Shown: positions 28,001 through 35,958 of the stretch, piece after piece
Position numbering within the stretch: the first letter of the stretch is position 1
Layout: each line of letters opens with the position of its first letter
NCBI GenBank assembly: GCA_002150995.1
Contig: MDHJ01000001.1
Span: forward strand, 372,001-436,000
DNA: 64,000 bases
Source: Clavibacter michiganensis
GTDB lineage: Bacteria; Actinomycetota; Actinomycetes; Actinomycetales; Microbacteriaceae
Direction of reading: 5' to 3'
Notes under the pieces: generated by a model
The model's database searches: none
Seen by the model: the letters and a program-made list of their open reading frames with translations, nothing else
Told to the model about the DNA's origin: nothing
Program-made: the position numbers and the translations under genes

Positions 28001-28156
28001 CGGTGCGGTCGTGAAGGTGACGGCGGCGATGCCGGCACCGGTCGAGGCGGGCGGGGTGTCGGCGGCGAAGGCGCTGGTCGCCATGCCCGCTTGCGCGGAG
28101 GCGACGAGGGCGATCGAGAGGAGGCCGACGAGGGCGCGTCGGCGTGCGGTTGTCAT
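25064..28156 (-). CDS. Large secreted surface protein with six Ig-like repeats and C-terminal prealbumin-like domains
   Basis: The 1030-residue protein has a signal peptide (about residues 1-32, ending AFA-A). About six tandem modules of 85-95 residues follow to residue 600. Each has the pattern TxTGxxxVGxxLTxxxGTWxPxPxxFTYxW, then VGKRITVTVTGxxxGY. Repeats two to four are almost identical. The last 400 residues change to carboxypeptidase-regulatory or Cna-B-like beta domains (GGRFTLRDIVPGTYKVRFG, GYYVFPAVAPGKYKVLAS, AAFLRDLVPGTYRVAITYYDD). No sorting motif or terminal helix is visible, so how it stays on the surface is unclear. Adhesion is a guess. The DNA of the C-terminal part is noticeably less GC-rich. 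Confidence 0.9.
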   Translation of the reverse strand: MTTARRRALVGLLSIALVASAQAGMATSAFAADTPPASTGAGIAAVTFTTAPQPAITGTAQVGSTLFAVTGTWAPQPDSFTFKWWANGVAISGATGSAYTLVAADQGKKITLTVTANKAGYTSLAKSSAATATVAAAPAPAPFTTVATPTITGTPKVGTPLTAATGTWAPVPTTFTYRWFVANVAVTGATAATYTPVAADVGKRITVTVTGSRTGYTTAAKTSAATVAVVAAPVTAPSTFTTVPTPTLTGTAQVGATLTAATGTWAPVPMTFTYRWFVANVAVTGATAATYSPVAADVGKRITVTVTGARSGYTTASKTSTASAAVVAAPVTTPAFTTVPTPTLTGTAQVGATLTASPGTWAPVPTTFTYRWFVANVAVAGATAATYSPVAADVGKRITVTVTGAKAGYTTAAKTSAASAAVVAAPAAKSFAVASAPTIAGTAAVGSVLTATTGTWSPAPAFTYQWTAGTTAIAGATGSTYTLGTADLGKTITVTITATATGYITTSKTSVATAVVGKPAITSTQPVIVGNAKVGYSLRVVPGIWTPRPSFTYVWYANDVKIAGATAQDYTPGSADIGKRITATVTGTSAGYASLARTSGRTAVVVGADVQPPEQAWNGQVLGRVYLDFVDPQNLVTEGNVELVNPEYGWGDYSASIDKGAFSISDIRPREYGLRVEVEVAGDYVIQYFGQTNDLKAAQTFAVQSNGTVTIDVVVKRYATVSGSVTALDELTSDVPVSIVRADGDGAEVGTTRTDWGGRFTLRDIVPGTYKVRFGSPTPNDGAFVGEWFGDADTRGSAKTVVVSQWGQAVIGVNAVLEPGTRLSGQITTATGALREAQVALVPQDDAEGLTTMNVTADANGYYVFPAVAPGKYKVLASSNRSSAPVYETRWAGGSGTLETATTYTAARGIPISRVDVQLAVSPSVTVQVTGLAAAGWDPDRALVSLYQDGARKYYGWAWNGDAAFLRDLVPGTYRVAITYYDDDFNASAYWWNGGVYADKSEIVVRAGDSISLVAKAITRVAAQGAQLVR
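26930..27725. repeat. Tandem DNA repeat encoding Ig-like modules 2-4
   Basis: The same phrases recur at about 27050, 27340 and 27630, roughly 285-290 bases apart (for example CGGGACGGGCGCCCAGGTGC). Identity at the DNA level, including silent sites, implies recent duplication or gene conversion, in contrast with the diverged modules on either side. Confidence 0.85.
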
Positions 28157-28358
28157 GGTGCTCCTGGATCCGGGGGCCGCTTCGGGTGCGACCGTCGGCC
28201 ATGCTTACAGCCTTCTCGCAGGTGGTGTCGTGTACCCAGTTCGGGCCTGACCCCGGCAATGCGCCTCCGACCGGCCGTTCGGGGGCGGCACTTAATTCCT
28301 CAGTGCGGTAAAAAGGGCATCGCCGGCGTACCCGACGCGGCCGTCCCGAGGAGTGCTC

Positions 28359-30431
28359 GTGCTCGAACCCGCCCCCCGCCCCGGCGTGAACCGGCACCGC
28401 TCGCGGCTGCTGCGCGTCGGACGCGCGCTCGCCGCGGCCCTCGTCCTGTCGGCCGTCGCGCTGCCCGCCGACGCGGCCGGCGCCGCCGTCGGCGCGTCGG
28501 CCGCATCCGTCGCCCCCGCCGTACGGCCGGCCGCGGCCAAGCCCGCGGCCAAGCCCGCGGTGCCCTTCACCGTCGCCCCGACGCCGACCATCACCGGCAC
28601 GCCCGTGGTCGGCCGGGTGCTCACCGCCCTCCCCGGCGCCTGGAAGCCCGTCGGCGCGGTCTTCTCGTACCAGTGGTCCGCAGGCGACGTCGTGATCCCC
28701 GGCGCGACCCGCAAGACGTACACGGTCGCCGCGAAGGACGTGGGCGGCGCGCTCAGCGTCCGCGTGGTCGCCACCCGGACGGGCAGCATCACCGCCGAGC
28801 GCCGCAGCGCATCCACCGCTCCCGTCGCGCTCCCGGCGTTCACCACCGCCCCGGTGCCGACGATCGCCGGATCGGCCGTCGTCGGATCCGTCCTCACGGT
28901 CCGCCCCGGCGGGTGGAGCCCGGCGCCGACGCTGTCCTACGGGTGGACCCGCGACGGCGTCGCCATCGCCGGCGCGCAGGCCGCCACCTACCGGCTGACC
29001 GCGGCGGACGCGGGCGCGCGGATCGTCGCCTCGGTGACGGCCTCGCGGCCGGGGGTCGAGGCCCGCACGCGGGCCAGCCTCCCCACGAAGGCCGTGGCCC
29101 CTGCGCCTGCGCCCAAGCCGACCCCTGCGCCCAAGCCGACCCCGGTGCCGACCGTGAGGCCGACGGTCGCGCCCACGCCCGTCCCGACCGTGAAGCCGAC
29201 CGTCGCACCGACCCCGGTGCCCACCGTGGCGCCCACGCCCACGCCCACGCCCACGACGGCGCCCACCCCCACCCCGACCCCGGAGCCCACCACGCCGCCC
29301 GTCCCCGCGCCTCCGGTCGCCCCCACGACCACCGCGCCCGTCGTCGTCGGGCAGCTGACCGTCGGCAGCGCGGTGCGCGCGCTGCCCGGCACCTGGACGC
29401 CCACGTCCTCGCCGCTGCGCTACCGCTGGTACCTCGACGGCGTGACCCAGGTCGGCGAGACCGGCCCCACCCTGCGGCTCGGCCCGGCGGCGCTCGGCGC
29501 GCGCATCACCGTCACCGTCTCGGGCAGCTGGGCCGGGATCGCCGACGTCCACCGGTCCACGACGAGGGCGACCGCCCCCGTCACGGCCGTTCCCGGTGCT
29601 GCGGACGGCCTGGGCCACGACGTGGTCGCGATCCTCGGGCAGTCGAACGCGCAGGGCGGCGGATTCGGCTACGACCCCGCCGTCGACGTGCCCCGGGAGG
29701 GCGTCGACCAGCTGGTCGGCGACTGGCAGGACGCGGACTGGGGACGGGTCGTCCCCGCCGACGACAGCCTCAAGCACGTCACCACCTGGAAGATGACGGA
29801 CCGGCCGAAGCTCGTCGGCCCGGGCATGACCTTCGGGCGGGCGCTCCTCGCGGACTCCCAGCCCGGTCGCCGGGTCCTGCTCGTCCCCGCGGCGCAGGGC
29901 AGCACCGCCCTCACCCGGGTCGACGCGGTGCAGCGCTTCACGTGGGATCCGACCCCCGAGCCCGGCTCGGTCGAGGCGGGCCTCACGAACCTCTACGCGA
30001 ACGCGACGACGCAGATCGACAACGCCTTGGCGCTGGATCCGGACAACCGGCTCGTCGCGATCATCTGGGCGCAGGGCGAGTCGGACGCGAACGCCATCGC
30101 CACCGCCCCCACCGCCGAGGGTCGCGTGGCGGCGAAGGCGAAGTACGCCGACCGGCTCCTCGAGCTCGAGACCGGTCTCGTCACCCGGTACGGGGCCGTG
30201 CCGTTCCTCGTCGGCGGGATGGTCCCCGAGTGGATCGGCTCGAACGGGCCGCGGCAGGACATCGACGCGGTGCACCGGGACCTGGAGCGGCTGCGGCCGG
30301 AGGTGGCGTACGTGCCGGGGGTGTCCGGGCACGCGAACGAGGGCGAGGACTTCATCCACTACGACGCGGTCGGCGCGCGGATGATGGGAACCGGCTTCTA
30401 CGCCGCGTACCTCCGGCAGACCGCGCGCTGA
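28359..30431 (+). CDS. Secreted esterase with Ig-like modules (sialate O-acetylesterase-like SGNH domain)
   Basis: The protein has about 690 residues and an N-terminal signal segment (GRALAAALVLSAVALPADA). Two Ig-like modules of the same type as in the divergent neighbour follow, then a proline-threonine-rich linker of about 60 residues, a third module and a C-terminal hydrolase. The hydrolase shows ILGQSNAQGGG (nucleophile Ser at about residue 429), IIWAQGESDAN and a final DFIHYDAVG, the blocks of SASA-type SGNH esterases that deacetylate sugars. I chose the GTG at 28359, six bases after GAGGAG; another GTG is at 28353. Probable role: removing acetyl groups from an extracellular polysaccharide, by family inference. 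Confidence 0.88.
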   Translation: MLEPAPRPGVNRHRSRLLRVGRALAAALVLSAVALPADAAGAAVGASAASVAPAVRPAAAKPAAKPAVPFTVAPTPTITGTPVVGRVLTALPGAWKPVGAVFSYQWSAGDVVIPGATRKTYTVAAKDVGGALSVRVVATRTGSITAERRSASTAPVALPAFTTAPVPTIAGSAVVGSVLTVRPGGWSPAPTLSYGWTRDGVAIAGAQAATYRLTAADAGARIVASVTASRPGVEARTRASLPTKAVAPAPAPKPTPAPKPTPVPTVRPTVAPTPVPTVKPTVAPTPVPTVAPTPTPTPTTAPTPTPTPEPTTPPVPAPPVAPTTTAPVVVGQLTVGSAVRALPGTWTPTSSPLRYRWYLDGVTQVGETGPTLRLGPAALGARITVTVSGSWAGIADVHRSTTRATAPVTAVPGAADGLGHDVVAILGQSNAQGGGFGYDPAVDVPREGVDQLVGDWQDADWGRVVPADDSLKHVTTWKMTDRPKLVGPGMTFGRALLADSQPGRRVLLVPAAQGSTALTRVDAVQRFTWDPTPEPGSVEAGLTNLYANATTQIDNALALDPDNRLVAIIWAQGESDANAIATAPTAEGRVAAKAKYADRLLELETGLVTRYGAVPFLVGGMVPEWIGSNGPRQDIDAVHRDLERLRPEVAYVPGVSGHANEGEDFIHYDAVGARMMGTGFYAAYLRQTAR

Positions 30432-30521
30432 CCCGAGCCCGGGCGCGGCCGCGTCGCCGCCCGCCCGCGCGCGTACGGTCGAGGGGAGCCGCCACCCGGG
30501 CGGCGGGAACGCGAGGTCACC

Positions 30522-30896
30522 ATGCTCGGAGAGCACCCCGTCGGCGTCGTCCTGCTCACGCAGGACATGGCCGCGTCACGCCGCTTCTACGCCGAGGCCC
30601 TCGGGCTCGAGGTCGCCCAGGAGTCGGAGTCGGCGATCACCTACCGCTCCGGCGGCACCGACCTCACGGTCACTTCCAGCACCGTCGGATCGCAGGACGA
30701 GCAGACGAAGGCGTCGTGGAAGGTGCGGGACCTCCGCGCCGAGCTCGACCAGCTCGCCGAGCGCGGCGTGCACCCCGAGGAGTACGACTCGGAGGAGCTC
30801 AAGACCGTCGACGGCATCGCGGACCACGCGGGCGTGTGGTCCGCGTGGATCACCGACCCCGACGGCAACTCGCTCGGCATAGAGCAGCCCAAGTAG
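30522..30896 (+). CDS. VOC-family protein (glyoxalase-like)
   Basis: The 124-residue protein opens with GVVLLTQDMAASRRFYAEALGLEV and ends SAWITDPDGNSLGIEQPK, where the glutamate near the end fits the usual metal site. A TACGGT -10 box at about 30474 and a GCGAGG ribosome site precede the ATG. It follows the esterase gene on the same strand but has its own promoter. The substrate is unknown. Confidence 0.85.
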   Translation: MLGEHPVGVVLLTQDMAASRRFYAEALGLEVAQESESAITYRSGGTDLTVTSSTVGSQDEQTKASWKVRDLRAELDQLAERGVHPEEYDSEELKTVDGIADHAGVWSAWITDPDGNSLGIEQPK

Positions 30897-31025
30897 CGCG
30901 CGGCGCTCGGCGGGCAGCGCCCGCGGGCGGAGGGCGAGGGGCGCGCGACCGGCACCCGCGGGGGTCTCCCGTACGGTGGGACGACCGTCCGCCCGACGGG
31001 ATCCGACACCCCTCCGGAGGACCGC

Positions 31026-31688
31026 ATGGCCGCATCCACCCGCCTCCTGCCGCCGCGCATCAGCGACCCGCGGCTCGAGGGCCTCGCCGACGGCGACCCG
31101 TCCGACCTCGACGCGCATGCGTCCTTCGAGCGGCTCCGCTTCGCCGACGCCGACCTCACGGACGCCGACCTCGTCGACGTCGGCTTCGAGGAGTGCGTGC
31201 TGGAGCGCCTCCGCCTGCACGAGGCCGACCTCACGGCCGCGAGCCTCGTGGACGTGCTCGCCTCGCGCCTCGACGCCCCCGTGCTGAAGGCCCCGCGCAT
31301 GCGCATGCGCGACGTGCGCCTGGAGGGCTCGCGGGTCGGATCCGCCGAGCTCTACGACTCCACGCTCTCGTCGGTGCACATCGCCGACTGCCGCCTCGGC
31401 TTCGTGAACCTGCGCGGGTCGAAGATCACCGACCTGCTCATCACCGACTGCGCCATCGAGGAGCTCGACCTCCGCGGCACCGCCGGCATGCGCATCGCGT
31501 TCGCCCGCACCACCATCGGCACGCTCGACCTCGGCGACTCGAGCCTCACCCACCTCGACCTCCGCGGCGCCGAGATCCTCGACCTCGACACCCCGGACGG
31601 CCTCCGCGGCGCGGTCCTCGACTCGAACCAGCTGATGGCGCTCGGCCCGGTCTTCGCGCGGCACTTCCGGGTGCGCGTCGAGGACTGA
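31026..31688 (+). CDS. Pentapeptide-repeat-like protein
   Basis: The 220-residue protein is largely a right-handed beta-helix of five-residue repeats of the A(D/N)LxX kind, for example FADADLTDADLVDVGFEEC, LHEADLTAASLVDVLAS, LGFVNLRGSKITDL and THLDLRGAEILDL. Some coils are irregular. Pentapeptide proteins can mimic DNA (as the Qnr/MfpA gyrase protectors do), but most are uncharacterised and nothing here points to gyrase. An excellent GGAGG site precedes the ATG, and a TACGGT -10 box lies some 50 bases upstream. It appears to be monocistronic. Confidence 0.8.
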   Translation: MAASTRLLPPRISDPRLEGLADGDPSDLDAHASFERLRFADADLTDADLVDVGFEECVLERLRLHEADLTAASLVDVLASRLDAPVLKAPRMRMRDVRLEGSRVGSAELYDSTLSSVHIADCRLGFVNLRGSKITDLLITDCAIEELDLRGTAGMRIAFARTTIGTLDLGDSSLTHLDLRGAEILDLDTPDGLRGAVLDSNQLMALGPVFARHFRVRVED

Positions 31689-31762
31689 CCGCGCAGGCCG
31701 CGACGCCGCGACCTCGCGGACCTTCCGGCACTCCCGAGACGGCCGCGGCGCGCGATGGCCCG

Positions 31763-32544
31763 CTAGTGCGCGGACGCCCGCGCGACGTGCGCGAGCAGTC
31801 GGTCGACGAGCATCCGCCGCAGCTCCAGGGACGACCAGCCGTGGTCCGCGCCCTCGACGGCCGTGAAGACGGCGCCGGGCATGATCCGGCCGTACCGCTC
31901 GCCGTGCTCGAGGGGCACGGCGTCGTCGGCCGTGCCGTGCAGCACGTCCACCGGGCCCGGGTACGCGGCGGCCGGGCCGTACACGTCGACCCCGGCGAGC
32001 ACCTCGTCCGCGAAGCCCAGGCCGAGGCCCATGCCGTCGATGTCGACGATGCCCCGGTCGCGTGCCGCGGGGAGCGGCTTCCCGAGGACCCGGTCGTGCA
32101 CGGTGATGTCGTCGACGACGGCGCCCGCGGGCGACCACAGCGTGAGGCTCGCGACGAGCTCGGGGCGCGGGCGGCGGCCAGGGCCGCCTCGACCCCGCCG
32201 AGGCTGTGGCCCACGACGTGCACGGGTCCGCCGGCGTCCCGGGCGAGCGCGCGGATCATCGCGGACACCTGGTCGACCTCGTCGAGCAGTCGCACGTCGG
32301 CGAAGTCCCCGTCGCTCACCCCGTGGCCGAGCCGGTCGTAGGAGCGCACCGCGATGCCCGCGGCGACGAGCGCGCGGGCCGTCGGCACCCAGAGGCCGTG
32401 CCCGCCGGATCCGGTGTCGCTGAACCCGTGCACCAGGAGCGCGGCGGGGGAGCCGGGCCGCACGGTGCCGTGCTCCCAGCCGCGGAGGATCCGCCTGCCG
32501 TGGTCGAGCTCGAGTGGGGCGACGCGGGTGCTGATGGCGCTCAT
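31763..32544 (-). pseudogene. Alpha/beta hydrolase (monoacylglycerol-lipase-like), apparently frameshifted
   Basis: The N-terminal part (from the ATG at 32544) has ALLVHGFSDTGSGGHG, SYDRLGHGVSDGDF and the nucleophile elbow VGHSLGGVEAALAAARAP. At the G-run 32162-32165 the frame is lost. One extra base there would give ARAPELVASLTLWSPAGA and continue to the end with VDVLHGTADDAVPLEHGERYG and the catalytic His in EGADHGWSS. The span is 782 bases, one short of a multiple of three. If intact, it is a roughly 260-residue serine hydrolase of lipid or ester substrates. It stands alone between other small genes. Confidence 0.82.
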
Positions 32545-32808
32545 GGGTCGATCGTGCCACCCGCCGGGCCATCGCCCGCGCGGCGCGCACCCTCGATGCC
32601 GTGCACGCGGCGCGCTGCGGCAGGACGCGACATCGAACCGCCGCGCATCAGCGCCCGTGGACCTGTGGATGCGGCCGGATCGTCACTCCGCAGGGGGTGG
32701 ACCCTGCGAGTCATGCGATCACACGAGGCTGGCCATGGCTGCCCCTCGGAGACCGAGAAACGCCGACGCTGCGTGCAGGAGAGAGGCTCTGGAGGCGTTC
32801 GCGAAGGT

Positions 32809-33348
32809 CTAGGGGATGAGCGCCACGGGGGTGCGGGCCACCGCTTCCCCGCCCGCGTTGAGCCGTGCGAGGTACCCGGCGAACGCGTCGAGGTCCGCGC
32901 GGCTCCACTCGCCGAGGCCGCGGATGAGGCGGCTGCCACCCTGCGCGTCGTCGGCCTCGACGCCCGCGCGGCCCGCGTCCGTGAGCGCGAGCACGCGCAC
33001 GCGGCCGTCCTGCGCGTCGGCACCCACCTCCACGAGCCCCAGGTCCTGGAGCTGGCGGAGCTGGCGGCTGACGACGCTGCGGTCGACGCCGAGCTGGTCG
33101 GCCACGGCGCTCGCGTGGGCCGTGCCGCAGCGGCGGATCACTCGGAGCATCTTGTAGCCGATGGGCGGGAGGTCCGGGTGGATCGCCGCGGCGGCCTCCC
33201 GGGTCGTCGCCCGGATCCTCGCGGCGAGGGCGGTCATCTGCTCCTCGACCTCCGCGATGCCGGCGGCGATCCCGGGGGCGACACCCGGGTCGACGCCGGG
33301 GGTGTCCCCCGCGGCGTCGCCCCCGGCGGAGCGGTCGACGTCGGTCAT
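32809..33348 (-). CDS. MarR-family regulator paired with the MFS exporter
   Basis: The 179-residue protein has a disordered N-terminal tail (about residues 1-30, rich in Gly, Asp and Ala) and a MarR winged helix: AHASAVADQLGVDRSVVSRQLRQLQDLGLVE followed by the wing DAQDGRVRVLALTDAG. The ATG at 33348 overlaps the exporter stop by four bases (ATGA), so exporter and repressor are translated from one message, with the regulator last. The palindrome at 35112-35125 over the exporter promoter is its likely operator. Confidence 0.9.
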   Translation of the reverse strand: MTDVDRSAGGDAAGDTPGVDPGVAPGIAAGIAEVEEQMTALAARIRATTREAAAAIHPDLPPIGYKMLRVIRRCGTAHASAVADQLGVDRSVVSRQLRQLQDLGLVEVGADAQDGRVRVLALTDAGRAGVEADDAQGGSRLIRGLGEWSRADLDAFAGYLARLNAGGEAVARTPVALIP

Positions 33349-35102
33349 CGGCGGGAGTCGACCCCGGCGTCCTCGGACTCGGGGAGGCGGATCGACCCGG
33401 TGGGGTTGGCTTCGCCGGCGGGCGTGAGCGCGACGGCTCCGGCGGAGGCGCCGATGAGCGCGTCCTCGGCATCCTCGCGGTGCACGTCCCGGCCGTCGGC
33501 CGCGGGGGTCCCGGCGCTCTTCAGCTGCACGGCGTTCTTGCTGCCGAGCTGGGCGTTGGGCAGGAAGATCACCGCGAGGAGCGAGACGACCGCGAGCGGC
33601 ACGCTGTAGAGGAACACGTCGCCGATGCCGACGCCGTACGCGCTCTCGACCACCACGCGGACCGCGGGGCTCAGCTGCGAGACCTGGGGGATGACGCCGG
33701 ACCCGAGCGCCTGCGCGGCCGCGGCCTGGTCCGCAGGAGCGAGCCGGGTGATGCCCGCGGTGATCTCGGACGCGATGATGGTGCCGAGGATCGAGCCGAG
33801 CACCGAGACGCCCACGGTGCCGCCGAGGCTGCGGAAGAACGTGACCGCGCTGGTGGCGACGCCGAGGTTCTTGACCTCGATGGCGTTCTGCACGACGAGG
33901 ACGAGGTTCTGCATCAGCATGCCGAGGCCCGCGCCGAGCACGAACATGTAGATGCCGACGAGCACGAAGTCGGTGTCGTAGCGGAGCGTGGAGAGCAGGC
34001 CCGTGCCGGCGACGATGAGGACGGCGCCCGTGATCATGATCGCCTTCCACTTGCCGCGGCGGCTGATCAGGTTGCCGAAGACGGTGGAGGAGATGAGCAG
34101 ACCCGCCATGAGCGGGATGGTCAGCAGGCCCGACTGGGTGGGCGTGGCGCCGCGCGACAGCTGCATGTACTGGGCGAGGAACACCGAGGTGCCGAACAGC
34201 GAGATGCCGACCGCGAGGCTCGCGAGCACCGAGAGGGTGAAGGTGCGGTTGCGGAACATGGTGAGCGGGATGATCGGCTCGGCGACCTTGAGCTCGGTGA
34301 CCACCGCGGCGATCAGGAGCACGACGGCGCCGGCGGCCATGAGGTACGAGGTGCCGGAGGCCCACTCGAACTGCTTGCCGGCCTGCGAGACCCAGATGAG
34401 CAGCAGCGAGACGCCGCTGGCGATGAAGACCGCGCCGAGGTAGTCGACGTGCACCTTGCGCTTCGGGTGCGCGGGCAGGTGGAGGGTGACCTGCAGCAGG
34501 ATGATCGCGATGATCGCGATGGGCAGCGCGATGAAGAAGTTCCAGCGCCAGCCGAACGCGTCCGTCACGACGCCGCCGAGGAGCGGGCCGCCGACGGTGC
34601 CGACGGCCATGACGGCGCCGAAGAGTCCGGCGTAGCGGCCGCGGTCACGCGGGCTGATGATGTCGGCCATGATGATCTGGCTGAGCGCCGCGAGGCCGCC
34701 GGCGCCGAGGCCCTGGAGCACGCGGAAGACGATGAGCGTCTCGGTGTTCTGCGAGAAGCCGGCGAGGGCCGACCCGAGCACGAAGGTCGCGAGCGCCAGC
34801 TGGATGAGCAGCTTGCGGTTGAAGAGGTCGGCGAACTTGCCCCAGAGCGGCGTGCTCACGGTGGTGGCGAGCAGCGTGGCGGTGACGACCCACGTGTACC
34901 CGGACTGGTCGCCCTTCAGGTCGCTGATGATGATGGGCAGCGAGGTCGAGACGACGGTGCCGGCGAGGATCGAGACGAACATGCCGAGGAGGAGGCCCGA
35001 GAGGGACTCGAGGACCTGGCGCTTCGACATGGATCCGTCGGCCGAGACGGTGCGGCGAGGGGCCTTCGCGGGTGAGGCGGCGGCCGGGTGGTGCTGGGAC
35101 AT
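33345..35102 (-). CDS. MFS multidrug exporter of the DHA2 (14-helix) type
   Basis: The 585-residue membrane protein has about 14 helices and motifs of the EmrB/QacA branch: motif A-like GKFADLFNRKLL, LQGLGAGGLAALSQIIMAD with [27 protein letters not shown] (motif C), and a hydrophilic tail of roughly 60 residues. It would export drugs or other toxic amphiphiles by proton antiport. The start ATG has an AGGAG site nine bases upstream. A well-formed promoter and an inverted repeat lie immediately upstream, and a MarR regulator follows in the same message. Confidence 0.93.
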   Translation of the reverse strand: MSQHHPAAASPAKAPRRTVSADGSMSKRQVLESLSGLLLGMFVSILAGTVVSTSLPIIISDLKGDQSGYTWVVTATLLATTVSTPLWGKFADLFNRKLLIQLALATFVLGSALAGFSQNTETLIVFRVLQGLGAGGLAALSQIIMADIISPRDRGRYAGLFGAVMAVGTVGGPLLGGVVTDAFGWRWNFFIALPIAIIAIILLQVTLHLPAHPKRKVHVDYLGAVFIASGVSLLLIWVSQAGKQFEWASGTSYLMAAGAVVLLIAAVVTELKVAEPIIPLTMFRNRTFTLSVLASLAVGISLFGTSVFLAQYMQLSRGATPTQSGLLTIPLMAGLLISSTVFGNLISRRGKWKAIMITGAVLIVAGTGLLSTLRYDTDFVLVGIYMFVLGAGLGMLMQNLVLVVQNAIEVKNLGVATSAVTFFRSLGGTVGVSVLGSILGTIIASEITAGITRLAPADQAAAAQALGSGVIPQVSQLSPAVRVVVESAYGVGIGDVFLYSVPLAVVSLLAVIFLPNAQLGSKNAVQLKSAGTPAADGRDVHREDAEDALIGASAGAVALTPAGEANPTGSIRLPESEDAGVDSRR

Positions 35103-35111
35103 GTTCCTCCG

Positions 35112-35161
35112 GGTAGTTGACTACCAGCAACCATATGCCGGTGGTGGACAGGTGTCAACTA
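35112..35161 (-). promoter_or_regulatory. Promoter and MarR-type operator for the MFS/MarR operon
   Basis: On the minus strand a consensus -35, TTGACA (35153-35158), and a -10, TATGGT (35130-35135), are separated by exactly 17 bases. GGTAGT-TG-ACTACC (35112-35125) is a palindrome covering the likely transcription start. Its half TAGTTGAC recurs inverted across the -35 (35154-35161). A bound MarR dimer would block the polymerase. Confidence 0.75.
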
Positions 35162-35268
35162 TCTCCCGCCCGCGGATCTGCTCCGCGCCCGTGGAGCGCC
35201 GCCGCGGTCGGAGTAGACCGGAGGGAAGCGCCGGTCGGTCGACCGGCCTCGAGACGAGGAGGGATCCC

Positions 35269-35628
35269 ATGGTCGATTCGGTGGCGACGGTCTGGCTGCC
35301 CGTGCAGGACATGACGCGCGCGGTCGCGTTCTACCGCGACACGCTCGGGCTCACGGTCACGAGCGAGGACGCGGACTGGAGCGAGATCGACGCGGGCGGC
35401 CTGATGATCGGGCTCAACGCGCGCGAGGAGGCGGGCGGCTCGAAGGGCGGCGGAGCGGTCGTCTCGTTCACGCCCGAGGGGTCCATCGAGGACGAGCTGG
35501 AGCGGATCCGCGGCCGAGGCGCCGAGATCACGGGCGAGGTGAGCGAGCACGCGTGGGGCCGGATCCTCCCCTTCCAGGACAGCGAGGGCAACGACCTGCA
35601 GCTGTACTCGCCGCCCGTCGCGGGCTAG
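35269..35628 (+). CDS. VOC-family protein (glyoxalase-like)
   Basis: The 119-residue protein begins with SVATVWLPVQDMTRAVAFYRDTLGLTV and closes with ILPFQDSEGNDLQLYSPP, the usual start and end strands of a VOC unit. It is divergent from the MFS/MarR operon and its -10 (TAGACC at about 35214) is close to the exporter promoter, so the two might respond to the same compound. The reaction is unknown. A good GAGGAGGG ribosome site precedes the ATG. Confidence 0.84.
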   Translation: MVDSVATVWLPVQDMTRAVAFYRDTLGLTVTSEDADWSEIDAGGLMIGLNAREEAGGSKGGGAVVSFTPEGSIEDELERIRGRGAEITGEVSEHAWGRILPFQDSEGNDLQLYSPPVAG

Positions 35629-35632
35629 GCGC

Positions 35633-35938
35633 TCAGCCGAGCGGCTCGAGGTGGACGTGCACGGGCCCGCCGACCTCGAGCGCCTGGGCGTCGCGGACGG
35701 CGCGCTTGACCGGCAGCATCCACGTGCCGTCGCCCTTCGGGAACACGGAGGTGCGCCAGGTCGTCAGCCCCACCCGGACCCGCACCGGCACCGACCCGAA
35801 CCCGCGGCGTCCCGCCTCGCCCAGCTCCTGCAGCATCCCGCCGAGCTCGACGGGCACGGTCACGCTGGTCATGAACTCGCGCCGCGCCTCCCACACCTCG
35901 AGCGGGGCCGTGAAGTCGAGGGGGAGGTCGTCGTCCAT
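35633..35938 (-). CDS. DUF1905-like small protein
   Basis: This 101-residue protein starts LDFTAPLEVWEARREFMTSVTVPVELG and contains RRGFGSVPVRVRVGLTTWRTSVFPKGDGTWMLPVK, the layout of DUF1905 proteins, small beta-barrels of unknown function that sometimes bind sugars or nucleic acids in annotations without proof. The ATG at 35938 is chosen because it begins right at the first domain residues. It is convergent with the VOC gene, only four bases apart. Confidence 0.75.
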   Translation of the reverse strand: MDDDLPLDFTAPLEVWEARREFMTSVTVPVELGGMLQELGEAGRRGFGSVPVRVRVGLTTWRTSVFPKGDGTWMLPVKRAVRDAQALEVGGPVHVHLEPLG

Positions 35939-35958
35939 CCCTCGACCCTAGGGCGCGC

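Noticed and set aside
28157..28358. A riboswitch-like leader between the divergent secreted proteins
   Set aside because: An AT-rich patch (CACTTAATTCCTCAGTGCGG) and an AAAAAGGGC stretch attracted attention, but no known riboswitch fold or conserved core could be seen. The region most likely holds divergent promoters.
26217..30536. A 1439-codon open frame on the minus strand
   Set aside because: It overlaps the surface-protein and esterase genes out of frame and carries no motif. It is a shadow of the Ig-like repeats.
24593..32341. A 2582-codon open frame on the plus strand
   Set aside because: It runs across several clearly real genes on the other strand or frame. Its protein is rich in Arg, Gly, Asp and Pro with no domain, as expected of antisense reading of GC-rich repeats.
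32545..32808. A short plus-strand frame ending near 32812
   Set aside because: Peptide is short, has no ribosome site and no motif; the region looks like intergenic promoter DNA.
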